From NCBI RefSeq assembly GCF_032598785.1, contig NZ_CP102984.1: a DNA stretch of 64,000 bases; one strand, written 5' to 3'. Shown here one piece after another: positions 52,732 through 61,966 of this stretch. Position 1 is the first letter of the stretch; every line of letters starts with the position of its first letter. The position numbers were made by a program, and so were the translations under genes. This DNA is from Terrisporobacter petrolearius. GTDB taxonomy: Bacteria > Bacillota > Clostridia > Peptostreptococcales > Peptostreptococcaceae. The notes under the pieces are model-generated. The model ran no database searches. It was not told where the DNA came from and worked only from the letters and a program-made list of their open reading frames with translations.

Positions 52732-54646
52732 TTTTCTTAATTTTAGATATCATTATTGGCACAGTTGTAGTTATAACTAGTAAGATTAATATTACTAATG
52801 CCATCATATTTCCAGCTGCAAATCCAGTTGGAACTTTAGGAGTTATTACTCCAGATACTTGTAGGATTATACCTATTAGACCTATTATAGATCCACCAGC
52901 AACTAATCCTGAAGATAGACTTATACCGTTAGAAACTCTAGCTTCTTTTTCAGCATCATCTTTACACATTTTTTCAACAACTACACGTATTAATGCTCCA
53001 ACTAATATTATAGAAGTTGTTGATATTGGTAAGTAGAATCCTATAGCTATAGTCATTATTGGTAAGTTTAATAAGAATAAGAATAAAGCCATAACTACAC
53101 CAGCTATTACCATAACCCATGGTAAATTTCCTGACATTATACCTGAAGTTAATGTAGACATTAAGTTAGCTTGAGGTAGTGCAAATTGTGCATCTGCTCC
53201 AGTAACAGCTAATTGATCAGCAAGTAATAATATTGTTCCTGTAACAACAACAACACCTACTACAGAAGCTATTGCGAAGTAGTTTTGCATTTCTTTCTTA
53301 CTTCCACCTATTACATAAGTAACTTTTTGAGATTGAGTATATCCACCAGCTGTTGATATTGCAACAACCATGAATGCAGCAAATAATAATAATGATTTGT
53401 TATCAGCATTGCTAGTCCATCCCATTATAACAAACACTAATGTTAATATAACTAATGAAGCTATTGTCATTCCTGATACTGGAAGGTTAGATGTTCCTAT
53501 TGTACCAGTTAAACGTCCTGCAACTATTACGAATAATAATGATAATATTAGAGAAACTATTGCTCCTACTATTGCCATTTTTATACTTCCAGATATAATA
53601 AATGCTGCTACAAATGCTATAACCATACTAGCTATAAGTATTAACATTTCACCTGAACTACCTTCAGAACTTCCGTCTTTACCAGATCTTGCATTTAAAG
53701 TTTCTTTTACAGATACAACTATTGTTGGTATAAGCTTTATTGCTCCTATAATACCACCACAAAGCATCATACCTGCACCTATGTACTTAACATAACTTCC
53801 AGATATTGCATTTACGTCCATTTGGTTTATAACTACTGACGCATCATTCCATGCATTCATATTGTTAGAAGCCATATCAGTGAAGTAACCTATTAATGGA
53901 GCTATCCCAAAGTTAGATAATATAGAACCAGCAAACATTGTTAAAGAAACTTCTAATCCAACTATAAATCCTATACCTAATAATAATGGGTTTACTTCCA
54001 TAGAGAACTTCCACTTGTAGAACTTACTTCCTAAGAATGTCATAGTGTTATTAACTACATTGAAGAATGATCCTGTTAAAACATTTATAATACCACTTAT
54101 TCCAAAACCTATTCCCATGAATTTGATAGCATCTCCGCCACCTTCAGATGCAACAAGAGTTTCAGATATAGCCATTGACTCTGGATACATAAGTTTTCCA
54201 TGTTCTTCTACTATTAAGTAGTTGTAAACTAAAGATGAACATCCTATACCGAATAAGCATCCTCCAACTCCTACTATTACTCCTTCTAAGAATGTTATTT
54301 GACTTCCTATAAGGATAACTGCTGGTAATACAAAAATCATACCACTTGCTATAGATTCTCCACCACTTGACATACCTTGGATTATATTTTTCCCAAGTAT
54401 ACCTTTTGATTTAGCGAACACTCCTATAAGCATAGAACCAATAATAGCTCCAGGAATTCCTGCTGCAACTGTTAACCCCGACTTCATACCAGAGTAAGCT
54501 GTAGATGCTGCAAATAGTGCTGCTAGTACAATACCTATTAATAATACTGCAAGGTTTGTACCTTTTTTTGACTTATCGTTTATATATGGCACATAATCTT
54601 TACCATTTACACCGCCATAAGCCTCTTTTGATAATTTCTTATTCAT
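52721..54646 (-). CDS. OPT family oligopeptide transporter
   Basis: 641 residues with about 16 membrane helices. Typical parts: GLTVAAGIPGAIIGSMLIGV near the N terminus, NIIQGMSSGGESIASGMIFV, the ESMAISETLVASEGGGDAIK segment and VAGGSIIGLIGIILQ. It takes up oligopeptides using the proton or sodium gradient. The ATG at 54646 follows AGGTAAT. First gene of a two-gene operon with the PqqD-like gene, and a hairpin lies in its upstream region. Confidence 0.92.
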   Translation of the reverse strand: MNKKLSKEAYGGVNGKDYVPYINDKSKKGTNLAVLLIGIVLAALFAASTAYSGMKSGLTVAAGIPGAIIGSMLIGVFAKSKGILGKNIIQGMSSGGESIASGMIFVLPAVILIGSQITFLEGVIVGVGGCLFGIGCSSLVYNYLIVEEHGKLMYPESMAISETLVASEGGGDAIKFMGIGFGISGIINVLTGSFFNVVNNTMTFLGSKFYKWKFSMEVNPLLLGIGFIVGLEVSLTMFAGSILSNFGIAPLIGYFTDMASNNMNAWNDASVVINQMDVNAISGSYVKYIGAGMMLCGGIIGAIKLIPTIVVSVKETLNARSGKDGSSEGSSGEMLILIASMVIAFVAAFIISGSIKMAIVGAIVSLILSLLFVIVAGRLTGTIGTSNLPVSGMTIASLVILTLVFVIMGWTSNADNKSLLLFAAFMVVAISTAGGYTQSQKVTYVIGGSKKEMQNYFAIASVVGVVVVTGTILLLADQLAVTGADAQFALPQANLMSTLTSGIMSGNLPWVMVIAGVVMALFLFLLNLPIMTIAIGFYLPISTTSIILVGALIRVVVEKMCKDDAEKEARVSNGISLSSGLVAGGSIIGLIGIILQVSGVITPKVPTGFAAGNMMALVILILLVITTTVPIMISKIKKNEN

Positions 54647-55017
54647 ATCAATTATTACCTTTCTTATTTAATTGTTTTCAATTATAGCATAATTCGATAT
54701 TATTTGATATATTTTTTATTTTTCAAAATATTTTTTAAAAGTTTTTTATCTTTTTCATTACATTTTTTCTGTTTTTATCAAAATTCCAACATATTAGCAT
54801 CCTTTTACAAGGTCTATTTAAACAAAAAAACTCATACATTTGCATGAGTTTTTATATTTATTAAATATTATATTAATTTCACCTACTTTATTATCTGCTA
54901 AATTAGGTTAACTTTTTCCCCGTTTAGGTTTTATCTAAGAATCTTCCAATGTCCATTTGTAAATTTTTACTAATTTTGGTATTATTATATAAAAATACTC
55001 AAACTTAGGGGGTAATC
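54647..55017. other. Divergent intergenic region upstream of the OPT gene
   Basis: About 370 bp between the OPT gene and the plus-strand gene at 55018. It contains the hairpin at 54826-54853. A short transcript could end there, but nothing else was recognised. Confidence 0.45.
54826..54853 (-). terminator. Hairpin in the OPT leader region
   Basis: AAAAACTCAT and ATGAGTTTTT with an 8-nt loop; on the minus strand TTTTTTTG follows. It lies 180 bp upstream of the OPT gene with no gene ending before it, so it may be an attenuator or end a small RNA. Confidence 0.65.
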
Positions 55018-55434
55018 ATGACAAATGATAAATTAATCAAGTTGAATAGAATTTTACTGGGAATAATAGTATCATTAACTATTTTATTAATTTTGCTTTT
55101 TATTTTGCTTTTTTTTAATATAATTGGTAGTGAAATAGTTCTCCCATTTGTTCCTGTATATATTGTAAGCTTTTTATTATTTGGGACTTATGTATTTATT
55201 GTAACCTTAATACAACTAAAAAATTTAAATAAGAAAGATCGCAAAATAAGAATTGTTAAGTTTATAAAAAGTTTTCTTGCCTACTTTTTGTTTATAGGTT
55301 TAATTTATCTATTTTTCCGACCTAATAATATTGATTTCTTTAATATTTTTGGTATATCTTTTGCCTGGTCATTTGGATTTAATTTTTTAGATTTATTATT
55401 TTTTAGAAATACTAGCGAGTCCAACTGGTATTAA
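55018..55434 (+). CDS. Four-helix membrane protein, unknown function
   Basis: 138 residues with four hydrophobic segments (about 12-35, 42-65, 85-103 and 110-132) and a short polar end TSESNWY. The ATG follows TAGGGGG. A terminator is shared with the convergent aldehyde dehydrogenase. Family not recognised. Confidence 0.68.
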   Translation: MTNDKLIKLNRILLGIIVSLTILLILLFILLFFNIIGSEIVLPFVPVYIVSFLLFGTYVFIVTLIQLKNLNKKDRKIRIVKFIKSFLAYFLFIGLIYLFFRPNNIDFFNIFGISFAWSFGFNFLDLLFFRNTSESNWY

Positions 55435-55459
55435 AATCCACACTTAAAATAGTACATAG

Positions 55460-55512
55460 AAAAAGAGTTAAAGTATTGAAATTCATATATTTCACTACTT
55501 TAACTCTTTTTT
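55460..55512. terminator. Bidirectional terminator
   Basis: AAAAAGAGTTAAAGTA and TACTTTAACTCTTTTTT, between the convergent genes ending at 55434 and 55534. Confidence 0.88.
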
Positions 55513-55533
55513 CATATCATCATCACTACAAAA

Positions 55534-56910
55534 CTACTTCATTATTTTTTTAATTAGTTTTATCTTTTTCTTGTATGGTGGAAATACCAACTTAATATCT
55601 ATTTTAGTGCTTTTTTTAACTATTGATTTGGTATGAGTAAAAGTATCAAAGCTTGCTCTTCCATGATAGTTACCCATTCCAGAAGTTCCAATCCCTCCAA
55701 AAGGTAGATGAGCTGAGGCCACATGACTTATGGTGTCGTTTACACACCCTCCTCCAAAAGTAAATCTTCTTATTATATCTTCACTAAAATCGTCATTTTC
55801 TGAAAATACGTATAGTGCCAGTGGATTTTTGTGCTTAGAAATATAATACTTTATATCTTCCAAATCTTTATACTTGATAACTGGAAGTATGGGACCAAAA
55901 ATTTCGTCTTCCATTACACTATCTTCCAAAGTTACATCTCTAATAATTGTTGGTGAAATATATCTTTGTTCGAAATCCACATCTCCACCCACTACTATTT
56001 TGTCTTTGTCATTTTCAAGAATGTTGTTTAGTCTATTCATATGCTTTTCGTTTATTATTCTGCCAAACTCTTTGTTGTTTATAATATCATTTCCATAAAA
56101 TTCAACTATGGTATTTTTCAGTTCTTCTATAAGTTCTTCATATATATGTTCGTGAGCCAATAAATAATCCGGTGCCACACAAGTTTGTCCAGCGTTTGTT
56201 AGTTTTCCCCACAATATGCGTTTGGCACTTACTTTTAGATCCGCCGTATTGTCAACTATTACAGGAGATTTTCCCCCAAGTTCCAATGTTATTGGTGTTA
56301 AATGCTTACTGGCTTTTTCCATTACTATTTTTCCAACATTAACACTGCCAGTAAAGAATATGTAGTCAAACTCTAAATCTAAAAGATCACTATTTACTTT
56401 GTAGTCTCCAGTAATAACTGCAATATATTCTTCGTCAAAAGTTTCTTTAATTATTTTTTCTATTATAGTTTCCGTTGCAGTTGCGTATTCAGAAGGTTTT
56501 ATAATCACAGTATTTCCTCCTGCTATGGCACCAATTAATGGCTCTATAGTTAATTGAAATGGATAGTTGTAGGGCCCTATTATTAGTACTGCTCCATAGT
56601 GAGACTTATAAATATATGATTTACCAGGAAGTTGTGCTGCATCATTTTTTACTTTTTTAACTTTTGTCCAATTTTTTAAGTTTTTTATAGCAAAGTCTAT
56701 ACTTCCATAAACAAACCCAACTTCGTTGGAATAAGCTTCGAAAATATGTTTTCCCAAGTCTTTATTTAATGCATCAATTATTTCGTCTTCATATTTCTTT
56801 ATTACTTTCTTTAATTTTTTCAAATTATTAATTCTTTTATCCACATCTATTGTTCCAAGATGAGATAAATAACTTCTTTGACCTTCTAAGATATTTTCAT
56901 ATTTATTCAT
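55534..56910 (-). CDS. Aldehyde dehydrogenase family protein
   Basis: 458 residues, the class 3-like short form. The catalytic Cys is in NAGQTCVAPDYLL, the Glu in TLELGGKSPVIVD, and the nucleotide-binding turn is FFTGSVNVGKIV. The C-terminal AHLPFGGIGTSGMGNYHGRA is typical. The likely reaction is NAD(P)-linked oxidation of fatty or aromatic aldehydes in the cytoplasm or at the membrane (the last 20 residues are basic and hydrophobic). The ATG at 56910 follows AGAGGTTA; seven upstream in-frame residues include the ribosome binding site. Confidence 0.92.
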   Translation of the reverse strand: MNKYENILEGQRSYLSHLGTIDVDKRINNLKKLKKVIKKYEDEIIDALNKDLGKHIFEAYSNEVGFVYGSIDFAIKNLKNWTKVKKVKNDAAQLPGKSYIYKSHYGAVLIIGPYNYPFQLTIEPLIGAIAGGNTVIIKPSEYATATETIIEKIIKETFDEEYIAVITGDYKVNSDLLDLEFDYIFFTGSVNVGKIVMEKASKHLTPITLELGGKSPVIVDNTADLKVSAKRILWGKLTNAGQTCVAPDYLLAHEHIYEELIEELKNTIVEFYGNDIINNKEFGRIINEKHMNRLNNILENDKDKIVVGGDVDFEQRYISPTIIRDVTLEDSVMEDEIFGPILPVIKYKDLEDIKYYISKHKNPLALYVFSENDDFSEDIIRRFTFGGGCVNDTISHVASAHLPFGGIGTSGMGNYHGRASFDTFTHTKSIVKKSTKIDIKLVFPPYKKKIKLIKKIMK

Positions 56911-56985
56911 AATTAACCTCTTTTTATCCATTTGTCATTTTTGTTTCCCTACATTATATTATACACAAATTTTCTACTATTAAAA

Positions 56986-57027
56986 AAATCTATTTCCTTA
57001 TTAATAAAACTTTAAGGAAATAGATTT
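56986..57027. terminator. Hairpin terminator
   Basis: AAATCTATTTCCTTA and TAAGGAAATAGATTT, 15 bp perfect. It follows the small gene at 57082 on the minus strand. Confidence 0.82.
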
Positions 57028-57081
57028 ATATTTGAGCCTAATTATAATTATTATGTTAATTTTTATTTTTATTATGTTTTC

Positions 57082-57216
57082 TTAGAACTTAGAAACATCA
57101 CTATTTGTTGATCTATTTTTTGTTGCAGAAAATACAAATGCTACCATACTAGTAAGAGTTAATGCTAGTAAAATCATGTTTATTCCTTTGTATAATGCTT
57201 CAACTGTAATAGACAT
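57082..57216 (-). CDS. Small membrane protein (44 residues)
   Basis: MSITVEALYKGINMILLALT then LTSMVAFVFSATKNRSTNSD and VSKF. One membrane helix with a polar tail. The ATG follows GGGGGTGGGG. It has its own terminator, so it is a credible gene. Function unknown. Confidence 0.68.
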   Translation of the reverse strand: MSITVEALYKGINMILLALTLTSMVAFVFSATKNRSTNSDVSKF

Positions 57217-57373
57217 TTCCCCACCCCCGTTTATGAATTAACTATATTATGTAAATAATTTCCAAATCTATATAATAAATTGTATCAGTTTTTTACAAAA
57301 TTATCATCAATTTCTACATTTTTTGTAAATCTTTTAACAATCTTTTTTATTATTTATTTAACTAGGTTTAATT

Positions 57374-57724
57374 TTATATCTCCGTTTCAAAGTCTAAGTC
57401 TAATTCTGTATTAGGAGCTTGTGGTCCAGCTTTAATTGCTTTTTGTGTAGTGATTACTCTTATATTTGTTAACAAAAGCCCTAAAAAAACAAGTAATATA
57501 GCTAAATCATCTTCGTCAAGTTGTTCAGCCAAACTATAAGATAATGTGGCAGCTAATACTATAAGTTCAGCATAAGTAAAATCAGAAAACTTTATATTAT
57601 CCTTATTATTTTCCTTGGAATTACTATTTTTTTTTGAATTGCTACTTTTTTTTGAGTTGCAATTTCGGCTTGATTGCTTATTACTTTTCTTCTCTGTGCT
57701 TTCCCTTTTTTTCTTTTTAGCCAC
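57374..57724 (-). CDS. Lys/Ser/Asn-rich membrane protein
   Basis: 116 residues. The first 45 are a low-complexity basic tail (KKKKRESTEKKSNKQSSRNC and repeated SNSKK units), followed by two hydrophobic helices (TYAELIVLAATLSYSLAEQL and LAILLVFLGLLLTNIRVITT) and an acidic end. The ATG follows AAGGAGG. The basic part may bind nucleic acid or the membrane surface. Family not recognised. Confidence 0.7.
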   Translation of the reverse strand: MAKKKKRESTEKKSNKQSSRNCNSKKSSNSKKNSNSKENNKDNIKFSDFTYAELIVLAATLSYSLAEQLDEDDLAILLVFLGLLLTNIRVITTQKAIKAGPQAPNTELDLDFETEI

Positions 57725-57793
57725 CCTAACTTCCTCCTTGTAAACTTATATATGTATATTAAAATCTACTTATTATTCATATGTTTTAATTTA

Positions 57794-57960
57794 CAAAAAT
57801 TCGCTTTGCTCATATCGCCAACGAGATGCCTTCGCTCCGCTTCAGGCAACTCCGTTGCTCAAAAATACATTTTTTACACTTTTTAAATGAGTTCATATAA
57901 CTTAATTACAGAGTTTATCAACAGCGTAAATCTAGCTATAATTTCCTGACATGTAAAAAA
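57794..57960 (-). repeat. Dispersed structured repeat, copy C
   Basis: About 167 bp, the same orientation as the other copies. It starts on the minus strand TTTTTTACATGTCAGGAAAT, in the U tract of the terminator at 57957-57987, and ends GAGCAAAGCGAATTTTT. The central GC-rich loop is shortened (CTCCGC instead of CTATCGC). Confidence 0.88.
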
Positions 57961-57987
57961 ATAGTACTCATTAAAGAATACTATTTT
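57957..57987 (-). terminator. Terminator of the lipoprotein gene, joined to repeat copy C
   Basis: AAAATAGTATTC pairs with AGTACTATTTT on the minus strand (one mismatch), and the following TTTTTT is the first part of the repeat. Confidence 0.78.
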
Positions 57988-58011
57988 ATTTATATAATTA
58001 TGAATATTTTT

Positions 58012-58623
58012 CTATTTGCTAAACATTATACTTTCTTTTTCATCCGCTTCTCCAAGAAGCAAGTTTGTAACATCTGCATCAGATTTTATATTCCATTTAT
58101 TATCTTTTTTAGTTAAGTTAATTTGGCCAGTTCTAGTTTCTGCTTTGCTATTTTTAATTTTTGATTCTAAGCTTTTTTCCACATCAGATTGTTTTACATC
58201 TTTTCCAACTAAACTTTCTTTCATGCTCTCTTGCATAACTTCCAATAACAAATTGCTATAATTAGGTGCTTTTACTTCCACCTTTACAGTTGCACTATCT
58301 TCTTTTACATTTTCAGATACTACCTTAGCATCTATCTTTGAAAGATACATTTTTAGTGATTCATCTAAATTTTTGCTTTCTTTATTTGATTCACTAGATT
58401 TGTCAGGTGTTTTGTTAGTTGTTGAAGTTTCAGTAGTTTCTTCATTTAGTATTTCATCTGAAAGTGTGTTTTCTATAAGTTTTTTAGCTTCTTTGCTATC
58501 ACTTTTCTTTATAGATGAAAAATATGTGTTTACCGCATCTGTTGGTGTTTCACTTTTGCAACCAGTCATCATTATAGGTAAAAATAGCATAATCATAAGA
58601 AAAGTTAATACGTTTTTTTTCAT
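58012..58623 (-). CDS. Lipoprotein (DUF5105/DUF4878-like)
   Basis: 203 residues with a type II signal peptide (FLMIMLFLPIMMTGC, lipobox MTGC). The mature part begins PTDAVNTYFSSIKKSDSKEA, the usual start of DUF4878/DUF5105-type domains, has a Ser/Thr-rich insert (ETTETSTTNKTPDKSSESNK) and ends with NLTKKDNKWNIKSDADVTNL. Attached to the outer face of the membrane. The ATG follows AAAGGGGA. Exact function unknown. Confidence 0.78.
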   Translation of the reverse strand: MKKNVLTFLMIMLFLPIMMTGCKSETPTDAVNTYFSSIKKSDSKEAKKLIENTLSDEILNEETTETSTTNKTPDKSSESNKESKNLDESLKMYLSKIDAKVVSENVKEDSATVKVEVKAPNYSNLLLEVMQESMKESLVGKDVKQSDVEKSLESKIKNSKAETRTGQINLTKKDNKWNIKSDADVTNLLLGEADEKESIMFSK

Positions 58624-58891
58624 TTGTTTTATCCCCTTTGTTCTTTTTTATTCTATTAGTCTTTTCCCCTAATTTTGTTGAATAATTTGTATATATCTAT
58701 TTTCTTCTATAAGAGTGTAACATTTTTCTTATATATAAATTGTTGTATTGTGGTGGATAAAACAAGAAATTATAGACTTTTTTTCTTATTATTTGATAAA
58801 TAAAATCTAATTCCAAACTTATTACATATAATTTGACTTAATTCAAAGAAATATTTTTTCATATATTAGAGTCATATTTGTTTAAATTAAT

Positions 58892-60088
58892 TTATTTTCT
58901 ATCTTTATTTTCTCTTTTTGCTTTTGTTTCCTTTTTTAATTTTGTAAAGTCCACATCAACAAACTTACCTTCTTTTATTTCTACTGCATTCATATTTATT
59001 TTAAACTGTCTTTTGTAATCTCTAATTGTATTTAAGTTTTGATTAGTAACAATTGATATTGCGCTACCTTTTTTATTACCCCTAGCACTTCTACCACATC
59101 TGTGTAGATATTCGTTTTTGCTAGGTGGAAAATCTAAGTTGAATATATGACTAACATCAGGTATATCTAGTCCTCTTGCAGACAAGTCAGAAGAAACTAA
59201 AATAGCTGCTTTTCCACTTCTAAAAGAAGTCATTGCATTTTTTCTATCTTCTTTACTCATTTTACCTGAAATACACACAGCTTTGTAATTATGGTAGTTT
59301 AATTTTTCGTTAATAACTTCTATACTATCTTCGTCATTTACAAAAACTATTGCTCTCTTAGCCTTAGCACTAGATAAAGCCTTTCTAAGAATTATGAACT
59401 TTTCTCTTCTGTCACCATAGATGTACATATGGTTTATATTTGGGTTTATAGCTGACTGATCAGTCGCTTTTATGATTTCCATATCCTTCATCATATAATC
59501 ACAGAAACTTTCAGATTTTTCGTCTAAACTTGCTGTAAATCCTAAAAGTTGTCTATCTCTTAAAGTAGTTTTTATTATTTTTTCAACAATTCCTTCACCT
59601 TTACCACTTACTAAACTATCAACTTCGTCTAGTATTATAGTCTTTACATCATGTACTCTTAGTTTTTTTTGTTGAATTAAATCAAGAAGTCTACCAGCAG
59701 TTCCTACTACTATATGAGGCTTCATTGCTTTTATGTTTTTAATTTGTTTTTGGATGTTAACTTCTCCTATTATGGCAAAAGTAGTTACATCCATATTAGA
59801 GTTTTCTGCTAATAATTTTGATTGGTTTGCTATTTGCATTACTAGCTCATGAGTAGGTGCAAGTACTAAAACTTGTGTCTCTCTCATAGTTGTGTCTATT
59901 TTTTCAAACATTGGAAGTAAATAAGCTAGGGTTTTTCCACTTCCAGTTTCACTATTTACTAGTAAGTCTTTGTTTTCTCTTATTTTTTCTATTGTTAATG
60001 ACTGAACCTTTGTTGGCTCTGTTATATTTTGCTTTACTAGTCCTTTTATAAGTTTTTCATTTATTACCAATTGATTAAATGTTTTCAT
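58892..60088 (-). CDS. DEAD-box-type RNA helicase (DEVD variant)
   Basis: 398 residues, about the helicase core with a short basic tail. Motifs in order: Q motif (FNQLVINEKLIKGLVKQNIT), I SETGSGKT, Ia PTHELVMQ, Ib TAGRL, II DEVD (in place of DEAD), III TAS, V SARGLDI and VI HRCGRSAR. All are present with conservative changes. It unwinds RNA, likely in ribosome assembly, mRNA decay or cold adaptation. The ATG follows AAGGAGC. Its promoter region contains repeat copy D. Confidence 0.9.
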   Translation of the reverse strand: MKTFNQLVINEKLIKGLVKQNITEPTKVQSLTIEKIRENKDLLVNSETGSGKTLAYLLPMFEKIDTTMRETQVLVLAPTHELVMQIANQSKLLAENSNMDVTTFAIIGEVNIQKQIKNIKAMKPHIVVGTAGRLLDLIQQKKLRVHDVKTIILDEVDSLVSGKGEGIVEKIIKTTLRDRQLLGFTASLDEKSESFCDYMMKDMEIIKATDQSAINPNINHMYIYGDRREKFIILRKALSSAKAKRAIVFVNDEDSIEVINEKLNYHNYKAVCISGKMSKEDRKNAMTSFRSGKAAILVSSDLSARGLDIPDVSHIFNLDFPPSKNEYLHRCGRSARGNKKGSAISIVTNQNLNTIRDYKRQFKINMNAVEIKEGKFVDVDFTKLKKETKAKRENKDRK

Positions 60089-60179
60089 TTGTTGCTCCTT
60101 TAAATATAGTTATCTTCTATTATACACTTATATCATGAAGTATGTCTATGTCTCCTTCTTCCTACAATTTATTATATCC

Positions 60180-60345
60180 AAAATTCGCTTCGCTCATGTC
60201 GCCAACGAGATGCCTTCGCTATCGCTTCAGGCAACTCCGTTGCTCAAAAATACATTTTTTACACTTTCTAAATGAGTTGAGATAACTTCATTCCAAAGTT
60301 TATCAACTGCGTAAATTCAACTATAATTTCCTAACATGTAAAAAA
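60180..60345 (-). repeat. Dispersed structured repeat, copy D
   Basis: About 166 bp with the same plan as copy B. It starts in the U tract of the antiporter terminator (TTTTTTACATGTTAGGAAAT on the minus strand) and ends GAGCGAAGCGAATTTT, about 90 bp upstream of the helicase gene. Confidence 0.88.
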
Positions 60346-60393
60346 TCAAAAGGCATATATTTTCCAAATTAAAAAATACACGCCTTTTGATTT
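60343..60393 (-). terminator. Terminator of the antiporter gene, joined to repeat copy D
   Basis: AAATCAAAAGGC and GCCTTTTGATTT form a perfect 12-bp stem; the TTTTTT that follows is the start of the repeat. Confidence 0.85.
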
Positions 60394-60415
60394 AATTTCA
60401 TTTTTAAATTAAACT

Positions 60416-61681
60416 CTATGCAACTTGAGATATTTGATCTCTTTCTTCACTTTCTTCTAAAACACCAAGTTTTTTTGCAACCATTTTAGTAGTACTAGCT
60501 TGTACTATTAAAGTAACAAGTATTGTCATAAATACTACTGATGATATTATTTCATATCCTGGAATTTTCATAGAAACTATTATTCCTGACAGAGCTGCTG
60601 GTATAACTCCTGTTTCCCTAACCCACATCATAAATAATCTATCTTTAAAAGTCCAGTTTGCACTTTTGTCAAATGCTGTACATATTAAAACTACAAGTGG
60701 TCTCGCTACAAACATTAATACTAAGGCCATTAATAAAGATGGTGCCCAATATGTTGCAAGAGCTCCTAAGTCTACTTGTGTTCCAAGAACTACAAATATT
60801 GTCATACGACACATTGTACTTACACTTTCTGAGAAATGTTGTACTGATTGGAAGTCGTATTCTGGTATCCATAGACCAAATAATTTTCTATTTCCAGAAA
60901 TTAAACCTGCTATAAATACTGCCATATATCCACTACCACCAAGCTTAGTTGCTATTTCATAAGCTAGGGCAACTTTTAGTAAGGCCATTATTGGTGCATA
61001 AGAGTGGAATACTCCTATTTTTTTGTCTGACATAAATACTGTTAATAAGTATCCTATTACTACACCTACCCCAATACCTACACCTGCTGATACAAGCAAT
61101 TCTTTTACACTAGCACCCACAGAAAACTCACCACTAGTTAATACTCCGAGTAATGTAGAAACTAATATAGCTCCTACTGCATCATTAAATGCTGACTCAC
61201 TTACTACTGTTTGTTTTATTTTATCCTTTATAGTAACCTGTTTAAAAACTGGTATAAGAGCCGCTGGGTCAGTTGATGCTACTACTGATCCTAAAAGTAA
61301 AGCTGTTACCATTGGAATTCCAAAAACTTTGCCTGATATTACACCTACTACAACAGCTGATACTATAACACCTACTGTTGACAACATTCCTACGCTTATC
61401 TTAACTTTATTTAATACTTTTAAATTTATTTCTTTTCCACCTTCAAACAATATAAATGCTGACCCAAATGTTAATATAAGGTTATTTTCCACTGGAAAAG
61501 ATTGCACGCTTATTATGTTTAAAACTGCTGGTCCTATTATTATTCCGGCTATTAAATAAAGTATTACGTCTGGAATTTTTAATATTTCACTTAGTCTCCC
61601 TAACACTATTCCTGTAATACCTATTGTTGCAAAAATAAAAATTAAATGATTAGTTGCAATTGCTTCTACTGTACTTTCCAT
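60416..61681 (-). CDS. Cation:proton antiporter
   Basis: 421 residues with about 13 membrane helices, a CPA1/CPA2-type Na+(K+)/H+ antiporter. The ion-binding helices are seen in SVVASTDPAALIPVFKQVTI and SESAFNDAVGAILVSTLLGV (the ND pair). The start IFIFATIGITGIVLGRLSEI and ILFEGGKEINLKVL are typical. No RCK/TrkA domain is attached. The ATG follows AGGGAGAG. It probably serves sodium or pH homeostasis. Confidence 0.9.
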   Translation of the reverse strand: MESTVEAIATNHLIFIFATIGITGIVLGRLSEILKIPDVILYLIAGIIIGPAVLNIISVQSFPVENNLILTFGSAFILFEGGKEINLKVLNKVKISVGMLSTVGVIVSAVVVGVISGKVFGIPMVTALLLGSVVASTDPAALIPVFKQVTIKDKIKQTVVSESAFNDAVGAILVSTLLGVLTSGEFSVGASVKELLVSAGVGIGVGVVIGYLLTVFMSDKKIGVFHSYAPIMALLKVALAYEIATKLGGSGYMAVFIAGLISGNRKLFGLWIPEYDFQSVQHFSESVSTMCRMTIFVVLGTQVDLGALATYWAPSLLMALVLMFVARPLVVLICTAFDKSANWTFKDRLFMMWVRETGVIPAALSGIIVSMKIPGYEIISSVVFMTILVTLIVQASTTKMVAKKLGVLEESEERDQISQVA

Positions 61682-61966
61682 ATCTTTTTCTCTCCCTTTT
61701 CTTGATTAACAAATGCTAATTATATTCCTTTAATTTCATTAAGTCAATAAGAAAACTAAACATTTCCACCAAATTTTTCCTGGTATATACAGTATATTTA
61801 GTAATTTTTTACAATATTTTCAAATATTTTCCATATTTTACAATTTATATTTTTCTTTATTTTCACATTTATTTTATGAGATTTTATTAAAGATAAATTT
61901 TTATATGTCGTACATCTATATTGAATTATATTTAGAAAGTATTTATTAAATAATGGGGGTGAATAT

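Noticed and set aside
53370..53795. 141-residue plus-strand frame opposite the OPT transporter gene
   Set aside because: Antisense shadow of a long hydrophobic gene; no ribosome binding site and composition typical of reverse-complement membrane segments.
60658..60962. Overlapping plus-strand frames opposite the antiporter gene
   Set aside because: They lie within the antiporter coding sequence and show no start signals.
61023..61559. 178-residue plus-strand frame opposite the antiporter gene
   Set aside because: Antisense shadow rich in Thr, Pro and Asn, as expected from the complement of hydrophobic codons.
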